Below are positions 1-10,392 of a stretch of 64,000 nt of DNA, piece after piece. Position numbers and translations under genes: made by a program. Source of the DNA: Cotesia glomerata (Eukaryota > Arthropoda > Insecta > Hymenoptera > Braconidae); the NCBI RefSeq assembly GCF_020080835.1, contig NC_058164.1, forward strand, positions 18,904,688 to 18,968,687, read 5' to 3'. The notes beneath the pieces are model-generated. The model saw only the letters and a list, made by a program, of their open reading frames with translations. It searched no databases and was not told the DNA's origin. Each line of letters begins with the position of its first letter. The first letter of the stretch is position 1.

Positions 1-50
1 TCGAGACCTTTCATTTGAGTACCCACTCAAATGGTGTATATATACATTAA
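1..50 (+). repeat. fragment of family I repeat
   Basis: The first 45 bases (GACCTTTCATTTGAGTACCC and the TATA-rich stretch after it) match the arm of family I seen at 18140-18180 and 35870-35900. It looks like a truncated copy abutting the large palindrome. It has no coding content. Confidence 0.55.
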
Positions 51-719
51 GGTGTGCCAGAAAAATTAAGTAATTTTTTTTTTCAAAAAGTTCTTGAAAT
101 TTCGTTAGAAGATACCACAATAAAAATTCAGTTAAAATTTGAGCACTTAATATCAATATTTAGAGGTCACGAACTGAATTTTTCGATTTTTCATTTAATT
201 AACACGGAAAAAAAATTTCTAGAAAGTTTGGATTTTATTTCTCTTGATTGAACCAACTCCATCGAACGATCAATCAATATTCTTACAGGAAATTGAACGC
301 TGAATAAAAAAGGTCTCTTATCGTTTTTAGATAAATTTATTCCTCTGAAAGTTATTCAAGGTTAAAGTTAAGCTTATTGCAAATTTGTGGATTATTTCAC
401 TTTTACGGTAAATATACTACACCGGCACACAAAAAAAAGTTGTTTGTACTTTTGACCGGACCCACTTACCGCCATGTTTTTCGACCCGCTGAATCCAAAT
501 TTAGTCCGTTCAGCCTAGTCACCGCCTAGATTTGAGTAAAATCTGAATCTAACTGTTAATTACCTCGTCTTATTACGAATGGGAATAACTTCTTGTAATA
601 GTATACTCTCCAGTAGGAGGTGCCCTGGTTGCAGGCACGAGCGATCGTAAAGAATTTTTAATGGACCCAAGATTTGAATTCTATTTCAGGGTGCAAATTT
701 TATAGGAAAAATAAATGAG

Positions 720-1009
720 ATGGAGAGAGTAGCTTGGGTTAGTTTCAAAAATGTGTCTCAAAACTTTTTAGGAAATAAAAAATGCGAAAACTACAGGACG
801 TTATTAGAAGAATTGGTGACAAATTACAAAAATTTAGGTCGCTTAGTGAACCTCAAACTACACTTAATGGATTCTCACGTCGACCTCTGACAGATTTACG
901 CTGGATGCTAATAAGAGAAGTACCAGAAGAATACAAAAAACGTATAAGGAACACACTGCGTAGGTCATTTGCAGATAAAAGAGTTCGATACAAACAAACG
1001 ACTGTCTGA
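720..1009 (+). pseudogene. broken transposon-borne ORF, left palindrome arm
   Basis: ATG at 720 opens a 56-codon frame (MERVAWVSF... to ...MDSHVDL, TGA at 888-890). The reading then resumes in another frame with RWMLIREVPEEYKKR and a basic tail that ends at 1007-1009. Read together, a W-x-SF...NFLGN-x-K...NY...L-x-H...SH-x-D segment followed by a W-x-L-x-R...EYK-x-R tail resembles, from memory, the C-terminal part of a large uncharacterised protein family that is spread by transposons in aphids and other insects. The stretch I would expect between SH-x-D and the W-x-L-x-R tail is missing, so the copy has an internal deletion with a frame change. It lies inside the palindrome arm and has an inverted twin at 1812-2101. 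The family link is recollection only. That the frame is a broken coding relic is moderately supported. Confidence 0.5.
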
Positions 1010-1811
1010 AATTCGAAAATATGGTTTTGTGCCTTCTCTTTACATATTATTATCTATAGATTTTAAAACTTTATCAATTTTTTAATTCTAAGATCATATT
1101 CCATCCATGAAAATACACCCAAGTCATTCACAATAGTGTTTAATGAATTATTTCTCATATTTATAACTGCAATTTTCCCGATTTTTTTTATTTTTAAAAA
1201 TTTTGAAATGTTACTGGGGTAAAAAAAAACTTCAGATTCTAATTTATACTCAATCTGAATTCAAAAATTTTTTTTATCGATAGTTTCGATTTTTCCGTTT
1301 GGCCCAGCCACCGTCTAGATTTGAGTAAAATTCAAAAAACCCAAAAAAAGGCAAACAATTGCAGTGACAACGATGAAAAAATTTTTGTGGATCCGGAGCA
1401 AGTATGATTTTTATGTACTTTAATTCACTGAATCTGAATCTAAACGTTAATTAGCCCGTTGAACCGTTAAAATTGGAGAAAAATTGCAAAAAACCGAAAA
1501 AAATTTTAATAAATCGAAATGAAAAATCGAAACTATCGATAAAAAAAATTTTTGAATTCAGATTGAGTATAAATTAGAATCTGAAGTTTTTTTTTACCCC
1601 AGTAACATTTCAAAATTTTTAAAAATAAAAAAAATCGGGAAAATTGCAGTTATAAATATGAGAAATAATTTATTAAACACTATTGTGAATGACTTGGGTG
1701 TATTTTCATGGATGGAATATGATCTTAGAATAAAAAAATTGGCAAAGTTTTAAAATCTATAGAAAATAATATGTAAAGAGAAGGCACAAAACCATATTTT
1801 CGAATTTCAGA

Positions 1812-2101
1812 CAGTCGTTTATTTGTATCGAACTCTTTTATCTGCAAATGACCTACGCAATGTGTTCCTTTTACGTTTTTTGTATTCTTCTGGTACTTCT
1901 CTTATTAGCATCCAGCGTAAATCTGTCAGTGGTCGACGTGAGAATCCATTAAGTGTAGTTTGAGGTTCACTAAGCGACCTAAATTTTTGTAATTTGTCAC
2001 CAATTCTTCTACTAACGTCCTGTAGTTTTCGCATTTTTTATTTCCTAAAAAGTTTTGAGACACATTTTTGAAACTAACCCAAGCTACTCTCTCCATCTCG
2101 T
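1812..2101 (-). pseudogene. broken transposon-borne ORF, right palindrome arm
   Basis: This is the inverted twin of the 720-1009 relic. On the minus strand an ATG at 2099-2101 opens the same MERVAWVSF... frame (one visible change gives LVEELV in place of LLEELV, and SHVDH before the stop). The frame-shifted basic tail (2034 down to 1819) has KKRKRN where the left arm has KKRIRN. Both copies have the same deletion and frame break, so the break predates formation or homogenisation of the palindrome. It cannot encode a full protein. Confidence 0.5.
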
Positions 2102-2770
2102 TTATTTTTCCTATAAAATTTGCATCCTGAAATAGAATTCAAATCTTGGGTCCATTAAAAATTCTTTACGATCGCTCGTGCCTGCAACCAGGGCACCTCC
2201 TACTGGAGAGTATACTATTACAAGAAGTTATTCCCATTCGTAATAAGACAAGATAATTAACAGTTAGATTCAGATTTTACTCAAATCTAGGCGGTGACTA
2301 GGCTGAACGGACTCCAAATTTGGATTCAGCGGGTCGAAAAGCATGGCGGTAGGTGGGTCCGGTCAAAAGTACAAACAACTTTTTTTTTTGTGTGCCGGTG
2401 TAATATATTTACCGTAAAAGTGAAATAATCCACAAATTTGCAATAAGCTTAACTTTAACCTTGAATAACTTGCGGAGGATTGAATTTATCAAAAAATGAT
2501 GAGAGACCTTTTTTATTCAGCGTTCAATTTCTTGCAAGAATATTGATTGTTCATTCGATGGAGTTGGTTCAATCAAGAGAAATAAAAATCCAAACTTTCC
2601 AGAAATTTTTTTTCCGTGTTAATTAAATAAAAAATCTAAAAATTCAGTTCGTGACCTTTAAATATGGATATTAAGGGCTCAAATTTTAACTGAATTTTTA
2701 TTGTGGTATCTTCTAACGAAATTTCAAGAACTTTTTGAAAAAAAAAATTAGTTGACTTTTTTGGCACACC

Positions 2771-4202
2771 ATAATATATACGGGTCCTCCACCAAATAAG
2801 AACATTTTTACGGGGCGACCCTCGCGGATTATGTTTAAAATTTATGGAGGTGTTCTCTATAATAAGAAATAAATTCTCTACAAGTTTCAGCCCTTAATAT
2901 ACAGCGGTTCTGGAGTTATGATTTTTTGAAATTTTGAAAAAAATTTTTTTTTAACTTTTTTATTAATTTTTCTGATGAGGAAAACTTTATTATTAAAATC
3001 CATGAAAAATCTTATCTTGTGGGAAAAATTCTCAGCTTTTGATTAAAAATACGAGAGCATTCAGGTAAGGTGTGAGTGTAGAAGATTTTACTACGACATT
3101 ATAGATCTTGGTATTAAGATCATTAATCTGCCGATTATTTCTGATGGTCACTATATGCAAGACCGTCTCCCCAGCATAAGCAGTTCGTTTCCTCAGTTCT
3201 TTCTTCAAAGCAACCAAGGGAAACAAAAAAACTTTTGGCCCTGAATAGAATTAGTTTTTCGAACTCAAGAAGACTCTTCTGTACAAGTATTATGCTAGAT
3301 GAAAGTTTACACTTAACGATACTACATAACTTTAAGAAATTTACATGACCTACTTTTACTTTAAACATCATATTTATAATATGTTTTTAAATATGTTGGC
3401 CCAAGTCGACTACCTACGGTTTGAAAACAATTAAATGGCTTGAAAATGTTTGAGTAGCTATTTCACTCAATGCTTCCCTGCATTCATTTTTACTTCATGA
3501 TAATTACAGAGAAACTCAGATCAAATATTTAGTTAAATGAACTAAATAAGGAATTATGAAAAAAAATAACAAAAAACCGGGCACGCGTTACACCGTACGC
3601 TTATAAAATCCAGGGGTAAATTAATGGACAAACGGATAGTATACTGATACGGTCTTGCACATATTTGACACTCTTTCACCTGCACAACATATGGCAATGT
3701 ATAAGCACATAAAATAAAGTCAGACAAAAACAGAGGGAATGAGGAAGAGGGTAAAAGTAAAGAGTGGGAGTGAGGAAATGGTCGTTGGCAGTGATGCATC
3801 GAAGGCTCATCCCCCACTTTGACAACTGAATATTGGGGGTTAATTTTTCGTGTGGATCCCACCAAGATTCACCAGTTAGAACAACCCTTCAAAGCATCTA
3901 CAACTTCCGGTACTTGACCCTAACCATCCTCATTCTTGCATCGTTCTCCCTTTTTTGGCTCCTGGCCTACTGTTTATCAAAGGGCGTCACGCAACGTTGA
4001 TCCCTTATCCGAGAATTTTAAATAACCATCGAAAATCCTGACCAAAGGTGATTCATCCTCTCTATGATGAATCCTTAGTTTTTGTTTTATTTCAAAAAAT
4101 TATACATATTTTTTGTGTTGTAAATAAATTAATAAACTTGATAAAATTATGCAATTTATAATTTGTTTTCAAATACAATTTTTTTTTTCACTAGTAAAAA
4201 GT
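2771..4202. other. intergenic, no convincing gene
   Basis: 2780-3060 resembles generic AT-rich repeat DNA (ends GGGTCCTCCACC...). 3560-4080 is of higher complexity and lower AT than its surroundings, with a purine-rich stretch (3730-3780) and GGGCGTCACGCAACG near 3982. Open frames on the minus strand there (for example 3554-3865) are short and without recognisable domains. I see no splice-bounded exon that I would defend. Confidence 0.4.
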
Positions 4203-4206
4203 TTAA

Positions 4207-4314
4207 CCCTTCAGTACCCACGTTCTTTTTAGTGTCTCACTTGCACTGCAGCGACATTCTATAAGTTGAATGTTGTTGCGTGAGAAAAATTCTCATAGCG
4301 AGGGTACTGAAGGG
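4207..4314. mobile_element. 108-bp piggyBac-like MITE with TTAA duplication
   Basis: A perfect 13-bp terminal inverted repeat, CCCTTCAGTACCC (4207-4219) and GGGTACTGAAGGG (4302-4314), is flanked on both sides by TTAA (4203-4206 and 4315-4318). TTAA target duplication and a terminus beginning CCC are hallmarks of the piggyBac superfamily. The element is too short to code and must be mobilised in trans. Preservation of both TIRs and both TTAA sites suggests fairly recent insertion. Confidence 0.87.
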
Positions 4315-4318
4315 TTAA

Positions 4319-6479
4319 GCATAAAAAAATGTATTTAACCTGAAATCTTTTTGTATTTTGTTGTGCTTCGATATACTTTTGCACGCTATAAGCTCGAAAA
4401 AGCTTGAATAAATTATAGCAGCACGAAAAAAATAAATTTACTGTTGAAATTACGATACTAAAATTAACATTCCATAGGCTCTAAAATACTGATAACAACA
4501 ATAAAATTAAACTTAAAACAATAAGTTCCACTATACTTAAAATATTCTTAGCACTATTGATTTATTCTTTAGAAAAGTGATTTGACTCATTAATCGTTGA
4601 ATAGAATTTGATATATCAAGAGGAATATTAAAAATTTTTTACCATAATTTTATCACGAATTGGCCATTATTGCAATAATATACAGTAATAATAAGGTCAA
4701 CTAATTTGATTTGACATTAACATACACTTTACCAATACTTTTTACCTGAAAAATCAAATATATCTATCAAAATTTTTTTAGATACCGTTATAAGTTTTAA
4801 CGATTCAATTTTGCTCATATTTTAGGTGATTTAGTCGACAGATATCGTGCGGCCAAATGTTGTTTTCTTTTACACATATGTTCAGACACATGCACACTAT
4901 GACATGTGTATATGAATACACATATTCTACACACGAACAAATTGATTTTTATGAATCTTTCGTTACTTCCGACATAACTTTTATTTCGACACTGATTAGA
5001 CATGATTTTTTAATATTTATATTTCCAGTAAATTTATTAATACAGTTACAAAAAAATGTTTTTATTGATTACAACTCTACATTATTGCACATTTTTTGAT
5101 TGCAAACGATTCTATTGTTTAAAAGTAGGCACTGAATTGTTTGAATATGTTTTTTTCTCTCTTGTATCTCTCGTTAAAAGTTCGAATTCTGTGTTATTTT
5201 ATTTTTTTACTAATTCAATTTTCTTTTCTTTGATCAATCCACTTAATGTGTTATCCTTGCTGTCGACTTTCTCACTTACTCATTTTAATTTATTTTTTGT
5301 TTCTATATAATAAGTATCGTTCTCTTCAATCCCAAGTTCACTCCTGTCACTCGTAGAAACTTCGTTGAGTGGCTATTGCGGCTAATTTGATTACTGTATT
5401 AAGTAAGATCACCTCAAGTGGACCCCCCATTTTCCACTTGATCCTGAAAATTAAGTCTATATATTTTTTTTCTAAAGTAGTCACTATGAAAAATTAACCC
5501 CCTAAACGATTTTTCTAAATTTTCATTCTAACTACAATTTTTTTACATGCCGAAAAAAAGTTTTTTTCCACCTATATAGAAAATTTTTCCCTCCCGTAAA
5601 GAAACTGGTATAGCTGTGTGGAGAATGCCACCGTTTTTTTTTTTTTCTATATTAAAAAGTATATAGTGATTTATAAAAAACTTGGTTTCATTCTCAGCAA
5701 AATACCAAAATAAAAATATGGCCGACTTAACCTCATTTGACACAAATGCATATGATATGTTTATGATACAGTGGACTTTTTTTATTATAATTAATAAATT
5801 GATAATTATTTATCAATTATAATTAAATTAAAAAAAAATTGAAGTAATTATAATTAAATAAAAAAAAGTTTGGAAAATCCAAAAGTGCACGCCTCATAAC
5901 GCTCATTCATTTTTTAAGAGAAAAAAAATTGTGTTATTGATTAAAAAAAAAAATTATAATTAAGTAATTTCTTACAGAGTATTTTTTTTTTTTTTTTTTT
6001 TTTTTTCAATATAAGCACCCTTTTTTCTTGTCATATGCGCACGCAGTCTAAAAAAATCTAGCTTGATCAAGTGGCGCCATAGTTTTCACGTGACAAATAA
6101 GAAAAATTCGTTTGTCTTTGTACGGTTGTATCATAGTGAATTTTAATAAAAATTCAATTTAAAAAAAAATAAGTAAACTAGACTACTGATATGAAATACG
6201 GACCCAGTTCATCGCATTCTTAAACTAATAAAAAAAGTCCGGTCTTGAAATATTAATTTGTTCAGGAGTAATCGTTGGTACATCCAAAATGGGGTGACAT
6301 CCGGACGTCCACGTAAAATTTTTTTCAAAACGTTTTTTTTTTTCAAAATAGCTACATGAAATGATTTTAGAAAGTAAAAGATGGTTTAATTTAAGTGTTT
6401 TCTCGGTGTACATCTACTTATATTATTGTATAAATGTAATATGGTTGTGATAGAGACATTTGAAGATCATAAAATTGCT
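4319..6479. other. AT-rich intergenic region, no gene
   Basis: It is dominated by A/T runs. A short AT palindrome lies at about 5783-5830. CACGCCTCATA at about 5889 has an inverted counterpart (TATGAGGCGTG) at about 6531-6541, so 5870-6545 may be a degenerate inverted-repeat element. The open frames here are low-complexity Phe/Leu/Ser-rich translations of T-runs and I do not regard them as genes. Confidence 0.45.
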
Positions 6480-7110
6480 TGACCTTGACGAGTCGAGTAT
6501 ATAAAGCACAACCTCACGCACTTCGCGCTATATGAGGCGTGCAAAAATTAAATTAATTATAATAATTAGATTTAAGAAAATTTAATTCATTATAATAATT
6601 CAATTTAAGAAAATTTAAGAATTTTGATAGAGCGTGAGGGTCCGGTGGACAGCGCGACTTAGTTAGAAACTGCGGTATAGACGCTCCATAAGAGGGTACC
6701 GTCAGGATTAAGAATTTTGATAGAGCGTGAGGGTCCGGTGGACAGCGCGACTTAGTTAGAAACTGCAATATAGACGCTCCATATGAGGGTACTGTAGGAT
6801 TAAGAATTTTTGTTAGTTTTAAGAAGTCCTGGTCAGCCGTTAGTTAGGCTGTAGTCTTAAGTTGTTAATTGTACGTGCGAGGGCACGAGTTGTTATTCTA
6901 TTTTGTTGTTAAATAAATACCGGTCATTTTTGTTAAATAAAAATTTATTTCTTTCAGACCACCTTCCTCCACTCTCTCTCCCTGTAGATTATTAAGCTCA
7001 GCTCTGGTTTCCGGTTCCAGGAACCGAGATACAAAATCCTGGTGGTGCCCTTGTTAATTTAGAATCATTTTTGCTAGGTATTGTTTTATTTCTATTAAAT
7101 TAATTAAGGG
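6480..7110 (+). mobile_element. possible solo LTR or LTR-retrotransposon remnant
   Basis: The segment has promoter-like TATATAAAG (about 6498), a GC-richer transcribed-looking part, two AATAAA poly(A)-like signals (about 6912 and 6937) and, near the right end, a TGGTGGTGCCC string (about 7041) that resembles a tRNA primer-binding site just after an LTR. No gag or pol coding sequence follows before family A starts at 7253. The evidence is circumstantial. It could equally be a promoter or 3' end fragment of a dead gene. Confidence 0.3.
6620..6806 (+). repeat. 93-bp tandem duplication
   Basis: The unit beginning AGAATTTTGATAGAGCGTGA occurs at about 6620-6712 and again at about 6713-6806, with the same ending (GTACTGTAGGATTA or close variant) and only a few substitutions. 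It includes GGGTCCGGTGGACAGCGCGA. It lies inside the LTR-like segment and could be a duplicated U3 enhancer block. Confidence 0.9.
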
Positions 7111-7570
7111 GCCAATGAGCGGAAAAACACCCGTTACAAAGTTTAAGATGTTATTAAGATCTGGAAAGAAAATTTCACTGCTCGCGATTAGTTTAAATAA
7201 TACGAATTTATTTATTATCGGCTCCCGGGCTCTTTCAATTCAGCGCGTAGCCTCCCATGCAGGAAACCCCCAGAGTTGACAAAGGGGCCAGGCTTGGGCC
7301 AGTACTGGGAAACCTAGCTTCGGCGTACCTGTATTGGCCCATGCGTGGGCCAGGCTGTTTAACCCAGCCTTGGCCATGCCAATGATTACCCAACCTTGGG
7401 CCAAGACTGGCTAACTCAGCCTTGGCGATTCATCGGTGACCCAAGCTTGGGCCAAGACTGGGCAACCACGCCTTGGTCGGCCCAATTATTACCCGAGCCT
7501 GGGCCAGAACTGGGTCACCCAGTCACGGCCACAATGATTACCCAAGGGTTAGCCAAGATTGGGAAACCTA

Positions 7571-7797
7571 TACTGAAAAAAAAAATTAACTTAATTCAAG
7601 AGAAAAATTCTTGAACCAAGAAAATAACTTTGAAGAGTTTAATTGTCTTCAATCAAAACGAAAAATTCTTTCATTAAATAAAATTTACTTAAATCGAGAA
7701 AAATTTCTTAGTTTAAGAATTTTTCTACTCAAATCAAGAAGATGAAATTCTTAAAAATTATTTACTTGATTTAAGTAAATTTTTTTTTCTTTGTAGC
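7571..7797. mobile_element. family J short palindromic MITE, copy J1
   Basis: It starts ACTGAAAAAAAAAATTAACT and ends in the complementary AAGTAAATTTTTTTTTCTTTG. The interior is made of repeated TTGATTCAAG/CTTGAATCAA-type words in both directions. It is inserted within the GGCCAAG subrepeats of A1, so it is younger than A1. Confidence 0.6.
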
Positions 7798-8299
7798 CAT
7801 GGGCGTTGAATGGCAACCAAGACTTGAGCCAGAATTGGGTAACCTAGCCTTAGCCATTCAATGGGAAATTCAAACTTAATAAATCATTAAGTAATAGAAT
7901 TTTAAACAGTAAACATTTATTGTTTAACGAATATTTGCTAACAAATTCTAAAATTTAAAATTTATTATTTAACCAAGACAATTGCATATCGTCAAAATTG
8001 ATGTAGTCTTAAAAAAATTAAAATATAATAATTTACAGTTGAATTTTTAATATTGATAATTTTAAACATGAAAATTTATCATAAGATATTAAAAATATAC
8101 AGAACGATGTACAAAGTTTAAAGTAATATAACAACTTGACTCTTTCATTTTTTTTAACTATAATAAACATTTGTAAAAAATAGTTAATTTTCATCGAAAC
8201 ACAATATTAAATAACATAAATTATATAAATAATAAACCGTCACACTTCGTCACTATATAGAGTTAGCTTATCAGAATAATAAGATGTGCATCAACTTAT

Positions 8300-8371
8300 C
8301 GGTCGTACGGTGTAGGGGTTAGTTATCGATCTGGCAAGCGCGCGGCTCGGGTTCGAATCTCGATTAGAAGA
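8300..8371 (+). other. tRNA-like module in family A (A1)
   Basis: GGTCGTACGGTGTAGGGG begins it, with an A-box-like GTGTAGGGGTTAG and a B box GGTTCGAATCT. The T arm can fold (TCGGG / TTCGAAT / CTCGG, one G-U pair or more). I cannot fold a proper anticodon or acceptor stem, so this is not a functional tRNA. Its position is conserved in all family A copies. It may act as a pol III promoter or be a captured tRNA-derived SINE head. Confidence 0.6.
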
Positions 8372-8914
8372 ACGGATACGATTTTCACACTTTATTTCTT
8401 ATAATTAGCAACAGTTAGGTTTGAATTTACTTTACTTACAAAATAAAATAAAAAAATAACATTCCAATAATTCTTTTTTATCATTTTTTATCAAATGGCA
8501 TGGGCCAGACTTGAAAATTAACTATGGCTCAGCCCTGGTAACCAGGCTTGGCCCATCGTTATCATCCCAGACTTCAACCAGGACTGGGCCAAGCCTGGCT
8601 TACAAGCTTGGCCCAGAGTTTTACATAGTTGAGCCAAGGCTGGGCCAAGCTAGGCCCCGTGGTACTTTCCTCTATGGGCTAGCGTCTCAGGCTGTATTGC
8701 AGCATCGGTCAGTCATAATTAAAGATAACAATTGAAAATATTATTATTAAACAAATTTTATTTTTAAACAATATTATGAATAATACAATCAAACAATTTT
8801 TTATAATGGATATGAGACAGACAAAATTAATAAATAATCAAATACAAATTCTACAAAACCGTAGAATCTATTTTCATTTTATTTTAGGATCTTAAACTTT
8901 AATAAATCTATATA

Positions 8915-9470
8915 TGGGGCATTCCATGCCAATTCGTCCTACCAATGGATTTTGCATCTCCGATTTCGCTGCAATTTGGACACTTTTTTGTACCCCTAGA
9001 AAAAGGTTTTTATGAATTTCTTCAAATTTTTTTATCCACCCAATCGAGAGATATGAATTTTTTAAGATTTTGGTGATTTTTTTTTTAAATAGCCATAACT
9101 TAGTGGAAAATTGTCCGATTTGATTCTTTTGTTTTTCAAAATTCGTATTTTTTTACGAGATTTCTAAAAATTTATGCAAAAATTATTCATCATGAATTTG
9201 ATAGTTTTTTTTTTTTTTTTTTTTATTTTAAACTTAAAACAGCGATTTTAAGATTGTTTTTATCCTTCGATTTTTTTTCAAATTTTCAAAAATGTTACTC
9301 CCCAAGACACGAATTTTGAGCCTAGTCTCGCAATGGGATAATGATGGGTTACAATTTGTTTTTGATTTTGAAATTAATTTTTTTACTAATTATGTATCAT
9401 TTGCGATTTTCTACCGAAATTTTAATATCAAAAATAATAACTGATAGTATATGCTAAAGTATGGAATGAG
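8915..9470. repeat. degenerate AT-rich interspersed repeat
   Basis: It begins near GGGGCATTCCATGCC and contains phrases (CCACCCAATCGAGAGATATG, AAATAGCCATAACTT) that recur in altered form at 28740-28860. No ORF of note is present. It has been interrupted or truncated at the H-family fragment that follows. Confidence 0.4.
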
Positions 9471-9532
9471 TGGGAAGTTGCAGGGATGGCCGTTAGGGTC
9501 AACCGTTTTCCTAATTTTTTTTTTTTTAGTTT
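9471..9532 (+). repeat. terminal fragment of family H
   Basis: GGGAAGTTGCAGGGATGG...CAACCGTTTTCCTAA is the conserved right end of family H, here without the rest of the element. A second, fuller H copy begins 40 bp downstream. Confidence 0.7.
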
Positions 9533-9718
9533 ATAGCAATATAAAAATTTGTTTTTCATTCAATTTTTCAACTTCCCGCTAAGAAAATTGAAAATTTTCA
9601 AAAATCGGGAAGTTATTGGTTTTACCCCGTTTTTCGAAAATCGAGTTTTCATCAGATCTCGACGTTTTGAGGTCCTAGGAAGCTTTCCTGACTATTCCCG
9701 CGAGGGTGTCACTATGTC

Positions 9719-9753
9719 TGTATGTATGTGTGTGTGAGTGTGTGTGTGTGTGT
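9719..9753 (+). repeat. (TG)n microsatellite of family H
   Basis: An impure TG tract (TGTATGTATGTGTGTGTGAG...) sits at the place where every full family H copy carries a TG/CA tract, so it is an inherited part of the repeat. Confidence 0.9.
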
Positions 9754-10392
9754 AAGTATGTAAACCTCTTATAACTTTTGAACGGTTGAACCGATTTCAT
9801 CGCGGTTGGTGCCATTCGAAAGGGCTTCGCCAAACTTAGATTTCCTGTTAATTTGAACCGATTCTGACCGATAGATTTTGAGAAATTTAGAGAAATCTAA
9901 AAAAAAGTAGGAAAAAAAATTTTTTCTGAAGTGGTTTTTTTGGGATAACTTTTAAACGGCTCAACCGATCGATTCCAAAAACTAATCAGCTCTCAACCTT
10001 GAAAAACCACGTCAATCGCCGCCAATCCGGTCAAAATCGGTTGATTCGTTCGAGAGATATCGTGAACGAAAGAAAACCGAAAAAAGTGTTTTTTCAGAGT
10101 TACTCCGAAATTTCTAGTTTGACCAATTGAAACTTAGAAATTCTTTATGAGGCTTAAAAAACTGCGTAAGATGCCGCCAACCGCGTAAAAATCGGTTCAT
10201 TCATTCAAAAGTTATTGCGGTATGAACATTCAAAAAATAGTGTTCTATGAAACTTCTATCAGACTTTTGAGCTCAAAGAGCTCAAAAGCATAGAAAAGGT
10301 ATCTTTTTGAGCTCGGAGAGCTTAAAACGACACACAGATTGTACTTTTGAGCTCGAAGAGCTCAAAAAAGCGGCCAGGTATTAACGGAATTA

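Larger units (their letters stand above)
51..2770. mobile_element. 2.7-kb palindromic (foldback) DNA element
   Basis: Position x pairs with about 2821-x almost throughout. The ends are GGTGTGCC (51-58) and its complement (2763-2770), the arms run to about 1297 and 1524, and a unique spacer of about 230 bp lies between. Flanks are AT-rich (ATTAA on the left, ATAATATA on the right). Arms differ only by scattered substitutions and small indels, so the palindrome is either recent or kept alike by gene conversion. Each arm carries the same broken ORF in opposite orientation (separate entries). No transposase was recognised, so it is probably non-autonomous. Family assignment is open. Confidence 0.85.
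7253..8680 (+). mobile_element. family A TIR element, copy A1
   Basis: The left end is CCCATGCAGGA (about 7255) and the right end TCCTCTATGGG (about 8668-8678), an imperfect terminal inverted repeat. The left part (7285-7570) is a run of degenerate subrepeats of the form GGGCCAAGACTGGG...CAGCCTTGGCC. The right part (8495-8665) has the same words in inverted sense. The core holds an AT-rich stretch and a tRNA-like module (8300-8371). A small family J MITE interrupts the left part (7571-7797). No transposase is present. Other copies lie at 28874, 37041 and 40982. Confidence 0.75.

Noticed and set aside
7396..7614. ORF with MGQDWLTQPW repeats, also similar at 28840-29173 and 42302-42490
   Set aside because: These are translations of the GGGCCAAGACTGGG subrepeats of family A in different copies and strands.
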